A stretch of DNA of 7,324 nucleotides, taken from Clostridia bacterium (GTDB lineage: Bacteria; Bacillota_A; Clostridia; Christensenellales; Aristaeellaceae). This document shows positions 1 to 5,696 of this stretch, piece by piece. The DNA lies in assembly GCA_009783365.1 (NCBI GenBank), contig WRHG01000091.1, positions 1-7,324 of the forward strand, in the 5' to 3' direction. Positions within the stretch are counted from its first letter, which is position 1. Every line of letters begins with the position of its first letter. Under the pieces are notes generated by a model, which made no database searches, was not told where the DNA came from, and saw only the letters and a program-made list of their open reading frames with translations. The position numbers and the translations under genes are program-made.

Positions 1-1
1 C

Positions 2-718
2 CCCGGCGCCTTTTCCTCCCACCGCCCCGGAGAGCGCTTCCAATACAGCAATTTTGCGGCAGGCATGGTAGCCTGCCTGTTAGAAGCCCGGTTTGGCGTA
101 TCCTTTGAGGCGCTGGCGCAGCAGTACCTCTTCGGGCCTCTGGGCCTTACCGCAACCTTTGACTTAAGCGCCCTGCGGGACGGCGGCCGCTTCGCCGGCG
201 CGCCTTTGGCCGACGGCTATAAGGTGCTGCCTCACCGCCGAAAGCCTGCCTTTGATGCGGAAAAACGATTGCGTAACGCACACGCCGTACAACAACCGGA
301 CCCGGACACCCATTATTTATTGGCATCAGGAAATTTGTACGTCACCGCCCCCGCCATGGCAGGGCTCCTGCAAGCCGCCTTTCCCGTGCGACACGCGGAA
401 GAAACCGGGGCAGCGCCGTCTCAAGAGCCCTTCATTGACGCCAAAAGCCTGCGCCAGCTCAAGGAGCCCCGGGGACAGTGGCCTGATCACGATATCCCCC
501 TCATGCACGGCATGGGCCTGCTCACGCTGGATGACCCGAGGGTAAGCGGCAAGGTACTCTACGGCCATCAGGGCTTTGCATACGGGGCCGTAAACGGCGT
601 CTTTTGGACCGAGGACGGGGATGGCTTCGTATCCCTCAACAGCGGAGCCAGCGAGCAGCGGAAAGGGCACGTAAGCTTACTCAATCAGGATCTGATCCGC
701 CTGCTGATTCCATCGTGA
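2..718 (+). CDS. Serine hydrolase of the beta-lactamase (class C/PBP4*) fold, 5'-truncated by window edge
   Basis: This is the C-terminal 238 residues of a penicillin-binding-protein-like serine hydrolase. The open frame continues to the left edge, so the true start and the nucleophile motif SxxK lie outside the window. Right at the edge is a PGERFQYSN segment, whose YSN matches the conserved Tyr-x-Asn motif of this fold; an internal Met at base 65 lies after this motif and is not the start. Near the C-terminus, GHQGFAYGAVNG fits the HxG/KTG-type third motif, followed by the usual beta strands (FWTEDGDGFVSLNSGA). Family members include esterases, D-amino-acid peptidases and uncharacterised hydrolases; the substrate cannot be read from this part. 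The stop is nine bases before recX, so the two are probably cotranscribed. The fold assignment is fairly sure, the activity is not. Confidence 0.8.
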   Translation, partial: PGAFSSHRPGERFQYSNFAAGMVACLLEARFGVSFEALAQQYLFGPLGLTATFDLSALRDGGRFAGAPLADGYKVLPHRRKPAFDAEKRLRNAHAVQQPDPDTHYLLASGNLYVTAPAMAGLLQAAFPVRHAEETGAAPSQEPFIDAKSLRQLKEPRGQWPDHDIPLMHGMGLLTLDDPRVSGKVLYGHQGFAYGAVNGVFWTEDGDGFVSLNSGASEQRKGHVSLLNQDLIRLLIPS

Positions 719-725
719 AAGGAAG
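718..725 (+). promoter_or_regulatory. Ribosome binding site of recX
   Basis: AAAGGAAG begins at the last base of the upstream hydrolase stop codon and lies a few bases before ATG 728. A second in-frame ATG at 734 sits at a more usual spacing, so the start is uncertain by two codons. Confidence 0.5.
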
Positions 726-727
726 CC

Positions 728-1369
728 ATGCCCATGCCGGATATCGTTACAAAGGTCCTGCACGGTAAGAACCTCGTGACAGTGGTTGTGAACGAGGCCG
801 AAGCTTTCTCCCTGTCACCGGCCACGTACCGGGAGCAGCCCCTGCAGCCCAATGATCCTGTGGACATTTCCGCATTGAGGGACTGGCTGCTTGCCAAACA
901 GTACCCGGAGGCCCTTTCCAAAGCAGTCCGCTTGTTGGCAGGCAGAGCCCGCAGCCGTCAGGAGGTTGCCCGAAAGCTGGAAAGCTGCGGCTACATGGAA
1001 CAGACGGTAACGACGGTGCTTAGCAAGTTGGAGAAGGAGCGCCTTGTGAACGACGAAGCCTTTGCGCAGGCGTGGGTCGCGGCCCGAATACGCCGCGGCC
1101 TGGGCACGAGCCGCCTCATGCTGGAACTTCGGCAAAAGGGCGTTCCCCGCCAAACGGCGGAACAAGCCTGCGCGGGCATGGACCCTGACGATCGGGGTGA
1201 CGAAGCCGCCAAAACGGCCCTTAAGCTGTTGAAACGGTATGCGGGGGAGCCGGATTCAGCCAAAGCCCTGCAAAAAGTGCTGGCCGCCATGAACCGCCGC
1301 GGCTTCGGCTATGGCGAAGCATCCGCCGCGATTGCCAGCGCCAGAACCCTTGAGCCGGGCCGGCTTTGA
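728..1369 (+). CDS. recX: Regulatory protein RecX
   Basis: RecX binds RecA and modulates its filament growth and recombinase activity in the cytoplasm. The 213-residue product has the family layout. An N-terminal beta segment (about residues 5-35, with VTVVVNEAEAFSLSPATY) is typical of Gram-positive RecX. It is followed by tandem three-helix repeats, with the signature RARSRQEVARKLESCGY at about 73-89, then LEKERLVNDEAFAQAWV and RRGLGTSRLMLELRQKGV. The last repeat ends in RRGFGYGEASAAI. Length is normal for the family. The start at 728 is supported by AAAGGAAG; ATG 734 is an alternative. recX is often beside recA, but here it follows a serine hydrolase by nine bases and no recA is in the window. 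No LexA-type box was recognised just upstream, and its promoter is probably further left. Confidence 0.93.
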   Translation: MPMPDIVTKVLHGKNLVTVVVNEAEAFSLSPATYREQPLQPNDPVDISALRDWLLAKQYPEALSKAVRLLAGRARSRQEVARKLESCGYMEQTVTTVLSKLEKERLVNDEAFAQAWVAARIRRGLGTSRLMLELRQKGVPRQTAEQACAGMDPDDRGDEAAKTALKLLKRYAGEPDSAKALQKVLAAMNRRGFGYGEASAAIASARTLEPGRL

Positions 1370-1448
1370 CCCCAGGTTCCCGCCGGCATCATTGCGTCCG
1401 AATGAAGAATTGCCATGAGGAGTGCCCATGAACATCGATTGGAACGGA

Positions 1449-1940
1449 CTAATCCCTATACGTTTCCTGTATGGTGAAGCTGACGCCCCACACGTAGTAA
1501 GTCACCAGCAGTTCCCGCACGGAGTGGCTTTCCTTCAGGGTGAGTATGGTGGCGGTGATATCCCCCTGGGACTTGGGCGGCAGGGAGCGAACCGCCTGAT
1601 CCCCCAGTTGGAGCACGTCAACAGGATTGGGCACCACCTGTACCTCGATCATGTCGATGGGCACCAGGCAGTCGTTGCTGATGCGCAGGGTATAGGTAAT
1701 CAGCGCGTATTTCTCAGCCTCCTCCAGAGGCTCGGTGCTAAAGTACGTGCCCCTGAAAGTCCTATTCTCCACCGACGCCTTAAGCTCGCCAAACAGCTCC
1801 GGCGCTTCCGCAACCTGTGCGCCCTGGGCTTTAAAGGCCACGATGCTCACATTAGCGGTCATGAAAAAGTACCCCACAAGGAGCAGTGACAGCACCAGCA
1901 GTATTACCATCAAAACGGCAGTGTACTTGAGCGCCCGCAA
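1449..1940 (-). CDS. Small membrane-anchored protein of unknown function, TTG start
   Basis: This 163-residue protein is not recognised as a named family. Residues about 6-28 (VLMVILLVLSLLLVGYFF) form one hydrophobic helix after a short basic start (MRALKY), so it is an uncleaved signal anchor or a single-pass membrane protein with the rest outside the cell. The outer part is rich in beta-forming stretches (YALITYTLRISNDCLVPIDMIEVQVVP, then ITATILTLKESHSVRELLVTYYVW), which suggests an Ig-like or DUF4352-like sandwich; this is inference. The start is TTG, chosen because AAGGAGGG lies seven bases upstream and the helix follows directly. The next Met (residue 11) would cut into the helix. The gene is convergent to recX and divergent from the URO-D-like gene. 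An opposite frame exists over the same bases but has no protein-like character. Confidence 0.72.
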   Translation of the reverse strand: MRALKYTAVLMVILLVLSLLLVGYFFMTANVSIVAFKAQGAQVAEAPELFGELKASVENRTFRGTYFSTEPLEEAEKYALITYTLRISNDCLVPIDMIEVQVVPNPVDVLQLGDQAVRSLPPKSQGDITATILTLKESHSVRELLVTYYVWGVSFTIQETYRD

Positions 1941-1947
1941 AGGCGGT

Positions 1948-1955
1948 CCCTCCTT
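1948..1955 (-). promoter_or_regulatory. Strong ribosome binding site for the TTG-start membrane protein
   Basis: On the minus strand this reads AAGGAGGG, a near-perfect complement of the 16S rRNA tail, seven bases before the TTG at 1940-1938. It decides the start codon of the small membrane protein. Confidence 0.75.
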
Positions 1956-2100
1956 CTCCCCTGCTTACGGTATCATTTTTTTCGTACTTTGTAAATCATT
2001 TCACCCGGGAAAAATCCGCGCGGGAGAAGAGCGGCAACCACCCGGAACATGACCTCGCCGGCAAGCGGCGGAATGCCCACGTTTCAAGATCGATGCGGCG
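1956..2100. other. Divergent intergenic region between membrane protein and URO-D-like gene
   Basis: This gap separates two divergent genes, so the promoter of the URO-D-like gene should lie here or none is needed. It holds an A+T-rich stretch (about 1971-2000) and then becomes G+C-rich. A small inverted repeat, CGCCG (2056-2060) and CGGCG (2066-2070) around a five-base loop, is visible but has no T tract. I found no convincing -35/-10 pair on the plus strand and no recognisable riboswitch. Confidence 0.4.
1967..1995 (-). promoter_or_regulatory. Possible promoter of the small membrane protein
   Basis: On the minus strand there is a -35-like TTTACA (1995-1990), 17 bases, then TACCGT (1972-1967) preceded by TGA, which resembles an extended -10. 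Transcription would begin near 1960, leaving a leader of about 20 bases that carries the Shine-Dalgarno site. The -10 matches the consensus poorly, so this is tentative. Confidence 0.3.
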
Positions 2101-2112
2101 ATGATCGGAGGA
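2101..2112 (+). promoter_or_regulatory. Ribosome binding site block of the first URO-D-like gene, identical to the one before the second copy
   Basis: ATGATCGGAGGA contains GGAGG at 2107-2111, five bases before ATG 2117. The same 12 bases occur at 7177-7188 ahead of the paralog. Confidence 0.75.
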
Positions 2113-2116
2113 TATT

Positions 2117-3343
2117 ATGAAGAAGGATTTTGCCAGGCTGCGTGAGCTGGGCCGCCAAGTCGCGGATATCGCCCGCCTGCCTGTTCAGCTTGAAAAAAGG
2201 AGGCTGTGGGCGGCCAATAACGATCTGCACCCGCTGCGGCCGATGGTGTATATCGACCAGCTTCCATGGCATGAACTGAATGGGTGCGGCGAACTGGACC
2301 TCCTATGCGAGGATGAGTTTTTACGCTCCATCGAGCAGGATCTGTTGAAAACGCTATATCGATGGCGCCACTTTCCATGCGACATGGTGGTGGAAAACAG
2401 GGTATCGATCCCCCATGCCCTGCACAATTTTAATTACGGGATGCGCATTGAGGCACAAACGCTGCACACCGACACGGCAAACGACGTCATATCCCACCGA
2501 TACAAGGACCTGCTTGACACGCCGGAGAAACTGAGCGCGTTCAAAGACGACGAATTATGGGTTGACCGCGAGCTGGACGCCAGGCGCTTTGAGCTGGCAA
2601 GCGAGGTTTTCCGCGATATACTGCCCGTCCGGTTCACGGGGGTTCAAATTCATTGCGGCGTATGGGACCGGATCGCGCAGATGCGGCCTCTGGAGAGTAT
2701 CCTGCTCGACTTGATCGACCGTCCGGACTTCACCAAGGAAATCATAGGACGGTTTGTGGAGATTGCCATGAGAACGGTGGATCAATGCGAAAAGGAGGGT
2801 CTTTTGGATCCTTCCATGCCATATGTCCATTGTTCGGGCGCTTATTCGAACGACCTTCCCGCCCCGGAGCCGGGAAGGACGCCTACGACGCAAAATATAT
2901 GGGGTTTTGGCATGGCGCAGGCGTTTTCATCCGTATCGCCCGCCATCCACGACGAATTTGAACTCCAGCCGGTCCGCCCGCTGCTTGAACGCTTCGGCCT
3001 GCTTTATTACGGATGCTGCGAACCTTTGGATACGAAAATACAAATTGTCACAAGGATTCGCAATGTGAGAAAAATATCGATCAGCTCGTGGGCGGATTTG
3101 GAAAATTCAGCGGAACAGCTTGGTACGAAGTATGTGCTTTCCTATAAATCCAACCCGGCGATGATCGCCCAGGGAAGCGTCGACGAGGACGCCATCCGAA
3201 AAACCCTTACATGCGCGGCGCAAACGGCAAAAACCCATGGAACGCCGCTGGAAATCATCCTGAAGGATGTAAGCACGGTCCGTTACCGGCCGGAAAGCAT
3301 TGACCGCTGGGAGAAAATAGCCATGGCCGCCGTTCGGGGATAA
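2117..3343 (+). CDS. URO-D superfamily protein (HemE/MtaA-like), possible methyltransferase, copy 1
   Basis: The 408-residue protein appears to belong to the uroporphyrinogen decarboxylase fold superfamily, which includes HemE and the zinc methyltransferases MtaA, MtbA and CmuA that move methyl groups from corrinoids. It is not HemE itself: it is longer than usual (about 340-360), and the N-terminal HemE arginine motif is missing. Candidate metal ligands are His238-Cys239 in PYVHCSGAYSND and Cys300-Cys301 in YYGCCEPLD, resembling the HxC...C arrangement of MtaA-type enzymes; His179-Cys180 in VQIHCGVWDRI is another conserved-looking site. C-terminal strands include VRKISISSWAD and YVLSYKSNP. 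No signal peptide or membrane helix is seen, so it is cytoplasmic. It lies 259 bases before a sugar-type ABC operon, with a paralog after that operon. The superfamily call is moderately sure; reaction and substrate are unknown. Confidence 0.7.
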   Translation: MKKDFARLRELGRQVADIARLPVQLEKRRLWAANNDLHPLRPMVYIDQLPWHELNGCGELDLLCEDEFLRSIEQDLLKTLYRWRHFPCDMVVENRVSIPHALHNFNYGMRIEAQTLHTDTANDVISHRYKDLLDTPEKLSAFKDDELWVDRELDARRFELASEVFRDILPVRFTGVQIHCGVWDRIAQMRPLESILLDLIDRPDFTKEIIGRFVEIAMRTVDQCEKEGLLDPSMPYVHCSGAYSNDLPAPEPGRTPTTQNIWGFGMAQAFSSVSPAIHDEFELQPVRPLLERFGLLYYGCCEPLDTKIQIVTRIRNVRKISISSWADLENSAEQLGTKYVLSYKSNPAMIAQGSVDEDAIRKTLTCAAQTAKTHGTPLEIILKDVSTVRYRPESIDRWEKIAMAAVRG

Positions 3344-3409
3344 GGCCCGCAAAAGCGGCGTACCGGAACATTCCCAGCCATGATTAAGAGATAAAAAAGT
3401 GAAAAGCAC

Positions 3410-3437
3410 TTGACAACGGGCCAAAATGGAGTATATT
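3410..3437 (+). promoter_or_regulatory. Sigma-A-type promoter of the ABC transporter operon
   Basis: A perfect -35 box TTGACA (3410-3415) is followed after 16 bases by TATATT (3432-3437), five of six matches to the -10 consensus. Transcription should begin near 3444, giving a leader of about 160 bases before the binding-protein gene. The spacing is one base short of the optimum. Confidence 0.75.
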
Positions 3438-3460
3438 ACTTACATAGTATTAAAAAGTAT
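3430..3460. repeat. AGTAT repeats over and behind the -10 box, possible operator
   Basis: AGTAT occurs at 3430-3434, 3446-3450 and 3456-3460. The first is part of AGTA-TAT-TACT, a small palindrome covering the -10 box. Repeats at this place could bind a regulator of the transporter, but the stretch is A+T-rich and the pattern may be chance. No regulator gene is in the window. Confidence 0.25.
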
Positions 3461-3602
3461 GGCCGCCAACGCTTCTAAAACAATGTAATGTCCCGTTTTT
3501 TCGTGGAAACCGCCTCTGAATCCGAATTTGTTTCTGACGAGGGATAACAAAGATTCCGTTTGGCACAAGGGCCAATCAATTAAATACATGGAGGGAAAAG
3601 GA
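3444..3602 (+). promoter_or_regulatory. 5' leader of the ABC transporter mRNA
   Basis: The leader of about 160 bases holds one small stem, TTGGC (3560-3564) with GCCAA (3571-3575), and the ribosome binding site GAGGGAAAAGGA just before ATG 3603. I recognise no known riboswitch, and no stem followed by a T tract that would mark an attenuator. A 19-codon frame (3488-3547) lacks a ribosome binding site. Confidence 0.35.
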
Positions 3603-4604
3603 ATGAAAAAACGGTTGCATGTTGTTCTGACCATCCTGATGATCGCGGTAATGACCGTCTGCATCATCCTGCCGGCGGCTTCCGCGGAGAAAAAACTCAA
3701 GTTTGGATATGTCATCAACGACATGTCCCACGAATGGTACCAAAACGTTGCTAACGGCGCAAAAATACGGGCTGAAGAACTGGGCATAGATCTCATGGTG
3801 GCGGACGCGGCCATGGACGCCGGCAAGCAGGTAACACAGCTTGAGAACATGCTGGCGGACGGTGTGGACATGCTCTTGATCACGCCCGTGGACGCGAAGA
3901 GCCTGGCTGCGATCATCAAGCAAGCTAACGACTTGGGCGTACCCGTGCTTACGGAGTCCAACTTTGTGGAAGGCGCGCTGACGATGGTGGGCATCGACAA
4001 CTTCACCGGCGGAAAGAAAGCCGGCCTGTGGTTTGCGGAATACGCCGCGGCCCATAACATCGACCCCAAAATCCTGGTTGTAGGCTTTCCCGCCTTTGAA
4101 GACTGCAGACAGCGGGTGGACGGCTTCAAAGCCGGGATGGAGGAAGCGGGGCTTGCCTATGAAGTACTGCAGGAAGTGGACAGCAACGGCGCCAAGGAGA
4201 TTGCCTTAAGGGTTTCCCAGGATGCCATTACAGCCCACCCGGATGTAAACGTCATCTTTGGCATCAACGACAACTCCACTTCCGGCGGCATGGCGGCTTA
4301 CAAAGAAGCCGGCCTTGACGAGAGCCTGCTCACAGCCATTGGATTCGGATTTGAAGGCGCGGTGGGCCGGGATCTTTTGCTGGGCGGCACCCCCTACAAG
4401 GCTGCCGTGGCGATGTTCCCGGATTTCATGGGCAACAGCCTTATCGACGCCGCCGTGAAAGTCGCCGACGGGGAGACGATTCCCCTTCATTATGAATCGG
4501 GAACGATCGTGATAACGCCGGATAACTTTGACGAATTCTATACCAAGGAAGGCGATCAGTACCTTACGAATTTTGAGGCGATCCGCAACCTTCTGAATCA
4601 ATAA
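3603..4604 (+). CDS. Periplasmic-binding-protein-type sugar ABC transporter substrate-binding protein (RbsB-like)
   Basis: This 333-residue protein is the extracellular receptor of the importer and passes its ligand to the permease encoded next. A signal peptide spans about residues 1-28 (basic MKKR, hydrophobic core, then PAASA before EKK), so cleavage by signal peptidase I is likely. Cys20 is not in a lipobox, unusual if the host is a monoderm. The mature part follows the ribose-binding family: KFGYVINDMSHEWYQNV, DGVDMLLITPVDA, IDNFTGGKKAG, TAHPDVNVIFGINDN, IGFGFEG and AAVAMFPDFMG. By eye against E. coli RbsB, Arg171 and Asn222-Asp223 seem kept. The Asp-Arg pair is replaced by Glu118-Ser119, the Asp of VGFD by Gly249 and the Gln of PDQ by Phe275, so the ligand is probably not ribose. 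The start at 3603 is set by GAGGGAAAAGGA and the signal peptide; ATG 3588 and earlier starts would spoil it. Confidence 0.92.
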   Translation: MKKRLHVVLTILMIAVMTVCIILPAASAEKKLKFGYVINDMSHEWYQNVANGAKIRAEELGIDLMVADAAMDAGKQVTQLENMLADGVDMLLITPVDAKSLAAIIKQANDLGVPVLTESNFVEGALTMVGIDNFTGGKKAGLWFAEYAAAHNIDPKILVVGFPAFEDCRQRVDGFKAGMEEAGLAYEVLQEVDSNGAKEIALRVSQDAITAHPDVNVIFGINDNSTSGGMAAYKEAGLDESLLTAIGFGFEGAVGRDLLLGGTPYKAAVAMFPDFMGNSLIDAAVKVADGETIPLHYESGTIVITPDNFDEFYTKEGDQYLTNFEAIRNLLNQ

Positions 4605-4613
4605 ACCAAGCGC

Positions 4614-4653
4614 GGCGCAAACCATACCCGCCCCCGCGGGTATGGTTTGCGCC
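4614..4653 (+). other. Perfect 18-bp intercistronic hairpin between binding protein and permease genes
   Basis: The left arm GGCGCAAACCATACCCGC (4614-4631) pairs without mismatch with 4636-4653 around a CCCC loop. It starts nine bases after the binding-protein stop and ends three bases before the permease ribosome binding site. There is no T tract behind it, so it is unlikely to be a full intrinsic terminator. Such stems commonly protect the upstream mRNA from 3' exonucleases, or partly stop transcription, so that more binding protein than permease is made. It could also limit ribosome access to the permease start. Confidence 0.85.
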
Positions 4654-4670
4654 ATGAAAGGAACGATTCC

Positions 4671-5696
4671 GTGGATAAGAAACAGGAGCGGTCGGCAACA
4701 AATTTGTTAACCCGTGTAAAAAACTCCGAAATCCTGGCGCTGGTTATCGCACTGGTCCTTTTGTGCGCGATTATTTCCTTGCTTACGCCTACGTTTCTGA
4801 CTGAGCGCAATATTATGAATGTGCTGCGCCAGGTTTCGCTTTCAGCCATATGCGGTTTTGGCCTCACGATGGTCATCCTCCTGGGGGAGATCGACTTATC
4901 CGTCGGCTCCCAGCAAGGCATTGCAGGCATCACATCCGTAGCCGTGCTGAATGCTACGGGCAGCATACCCCTGGCCATATTGGCCGCGCTGGCGTCAGGC
5001 GCACTGATTGGGGCGCTAAACGGCGTACTGGTCACCAAAGGCAACATGAACTCCCTGATCGTCACCCTCGGAACCATGGCGATATGGCGCGGCGTCATTA
5101 TGGTTAGCACGGGCGCCGTCTCCATCCAGGCCAACGACACCCGGTTTCAGGAGATTGGAACCGGCTTTACAGGGCCCGTTCCCAACGCGGTTATCCTGGC
5201 GGCCATCGTATTTGCCGCCATCTATTACGTGCTGAATTACTCCACCTTTGGGCGGTATATTTTTGCGGTGGGCGGAAACAAGGAAGCGTCCCTGATGTGC
5301 GGGCTTCCGGTTCACAAAATGAAAATCTCCGTTTACGTCATCAGCGGAATCCTTACAATGCTTTCGGGGGTTTTATTGGCGTCCAGAATGTCCTCCGGAC
5401 AGCCGACGGCGGGTACGGGTTTTGAAATGATTGTAATCGCGTCCATTATATTGGGCGGCGTATCCCTTTCAGGCGGAATCGGCTCCATTGGGGGAGCGCT
5501 CGTAGGCATGCTGATTTTGGGCGTATTGCAGAATGGGCTGACGTTGCTAAATGTGTCGTCCTTCTGGCAGGATATTTCCAGAGGCGTTGTGATCATCGTG
5601 GCGGTGTATATTGACGGAATCAGAAAGAGCAGCGTCGCGAAGCGGGCCGTGCAGGAACAGAAGGAAAAATGGAAGGGGGACGGTGCTCCCGCATGA
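4671..5696 (+). CDS. Ribose-type ABC transporter permease (RbsC-like)
   Basis: This 341-residue membrane protein forms the channel of the importer, probably as a homodimer since no second permease gene is present. It carries the family hallmarks GEIDLSVGS (residues 72-80; GGIDLSVGS-like in RbsC), the cytoplasmic coupling segment FAVGGNKEASLMCGLPVHKMK (about 199-218) and GTGFEMIVIASIILGG (248-263). About eight to ten hydrophobic helices are seen, the first at about 20-38. The start is GTG 4671, preceded by AAAGGA at 4657-4662. A TTG at 4647 would lie inside the upstream hairpin, and ATG 4654 is out of frame. The C-terminus is a charged cytoplasmic tail (KRAVQEQKEKWKGDG). Its stop overlaps the start of the ATPase gene by four bases. 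The transporter class is sure, the substrate unknown. Confidence 0.93.
   Translation: MDKKQERSATNLLTRVKNSEILALVIALVLLCAIISLLTPTFLTERNIMNVLRQVSLSAICGFGLTMVILLGEIDLSVGSQQGIAGITSVAVLNATGSIPLAILAALASGALIGALNGVLVTKGNMNSLIVTLGTMAIWRGVIMVSTGAVSIQANDTRFQEIGTGFTGPVPNAVILAAIVFAAIYYVLNYSTFGRYIFAVGGNKEASLMCGLPVHKMKISVYVISGILTMLSGVLLASRMSSGQPTAGTGFEMIVIASIILGGVSLSGGIGSIGGALVGMLILGVLQNGLTLLNVSSFWQDISRGVVIIVAVYIDGIRKSSVAKRAVQEQKEKWKGDGAPA

Noticed and set aside
1422..1889. 155-codon plus-strand frame opposite the small membrane protein
   Set aside because: Apart from its first codons it is the antisense of a gene with a clear membrane helix and a much better ribosome binding site; the peptide shows no domain or membrane pattern.
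2117..3343. True heme-pathway uroporphyrinogen decarboxylase (hemE)
   Set aside because: The HemE N-terminal arginine motif is absent, the length is too great, two paralogs flank a transporter, and no other heme gene is nearby.
3347..3358. Hairpin CCGC-AAAA-GCGG after the first URO-D-like gene as a terminator
   Set aside because: The stem has only four pairs and no T tract follows, so it does not support termination.
3397..3411. Stem AAGTG/CACTT just before the transporter promoter
   Set aside because: It has five weak pairs; a T-rich tail exists only on the minus strand, where no gene would need a terminator.
3464..3477. Possible catabolite-repression (cre) site around AACGCTT
   Set aside because: It has at least three mismatches to the cre consensus and lacks its symmetry.
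3488..3547. 19-codon frame in the leader of the binding-protein gene, as a leader peptide
   Set aside because: It has no ribosome binding site, no run of a regulatory codon, and no attenuator stem after it.
3440..4129. 229-codon minus-strand frame across the binding-protein gene
   Set aside because: It is the shadow of a strongly recognised SBP gene and has no family resemblance.
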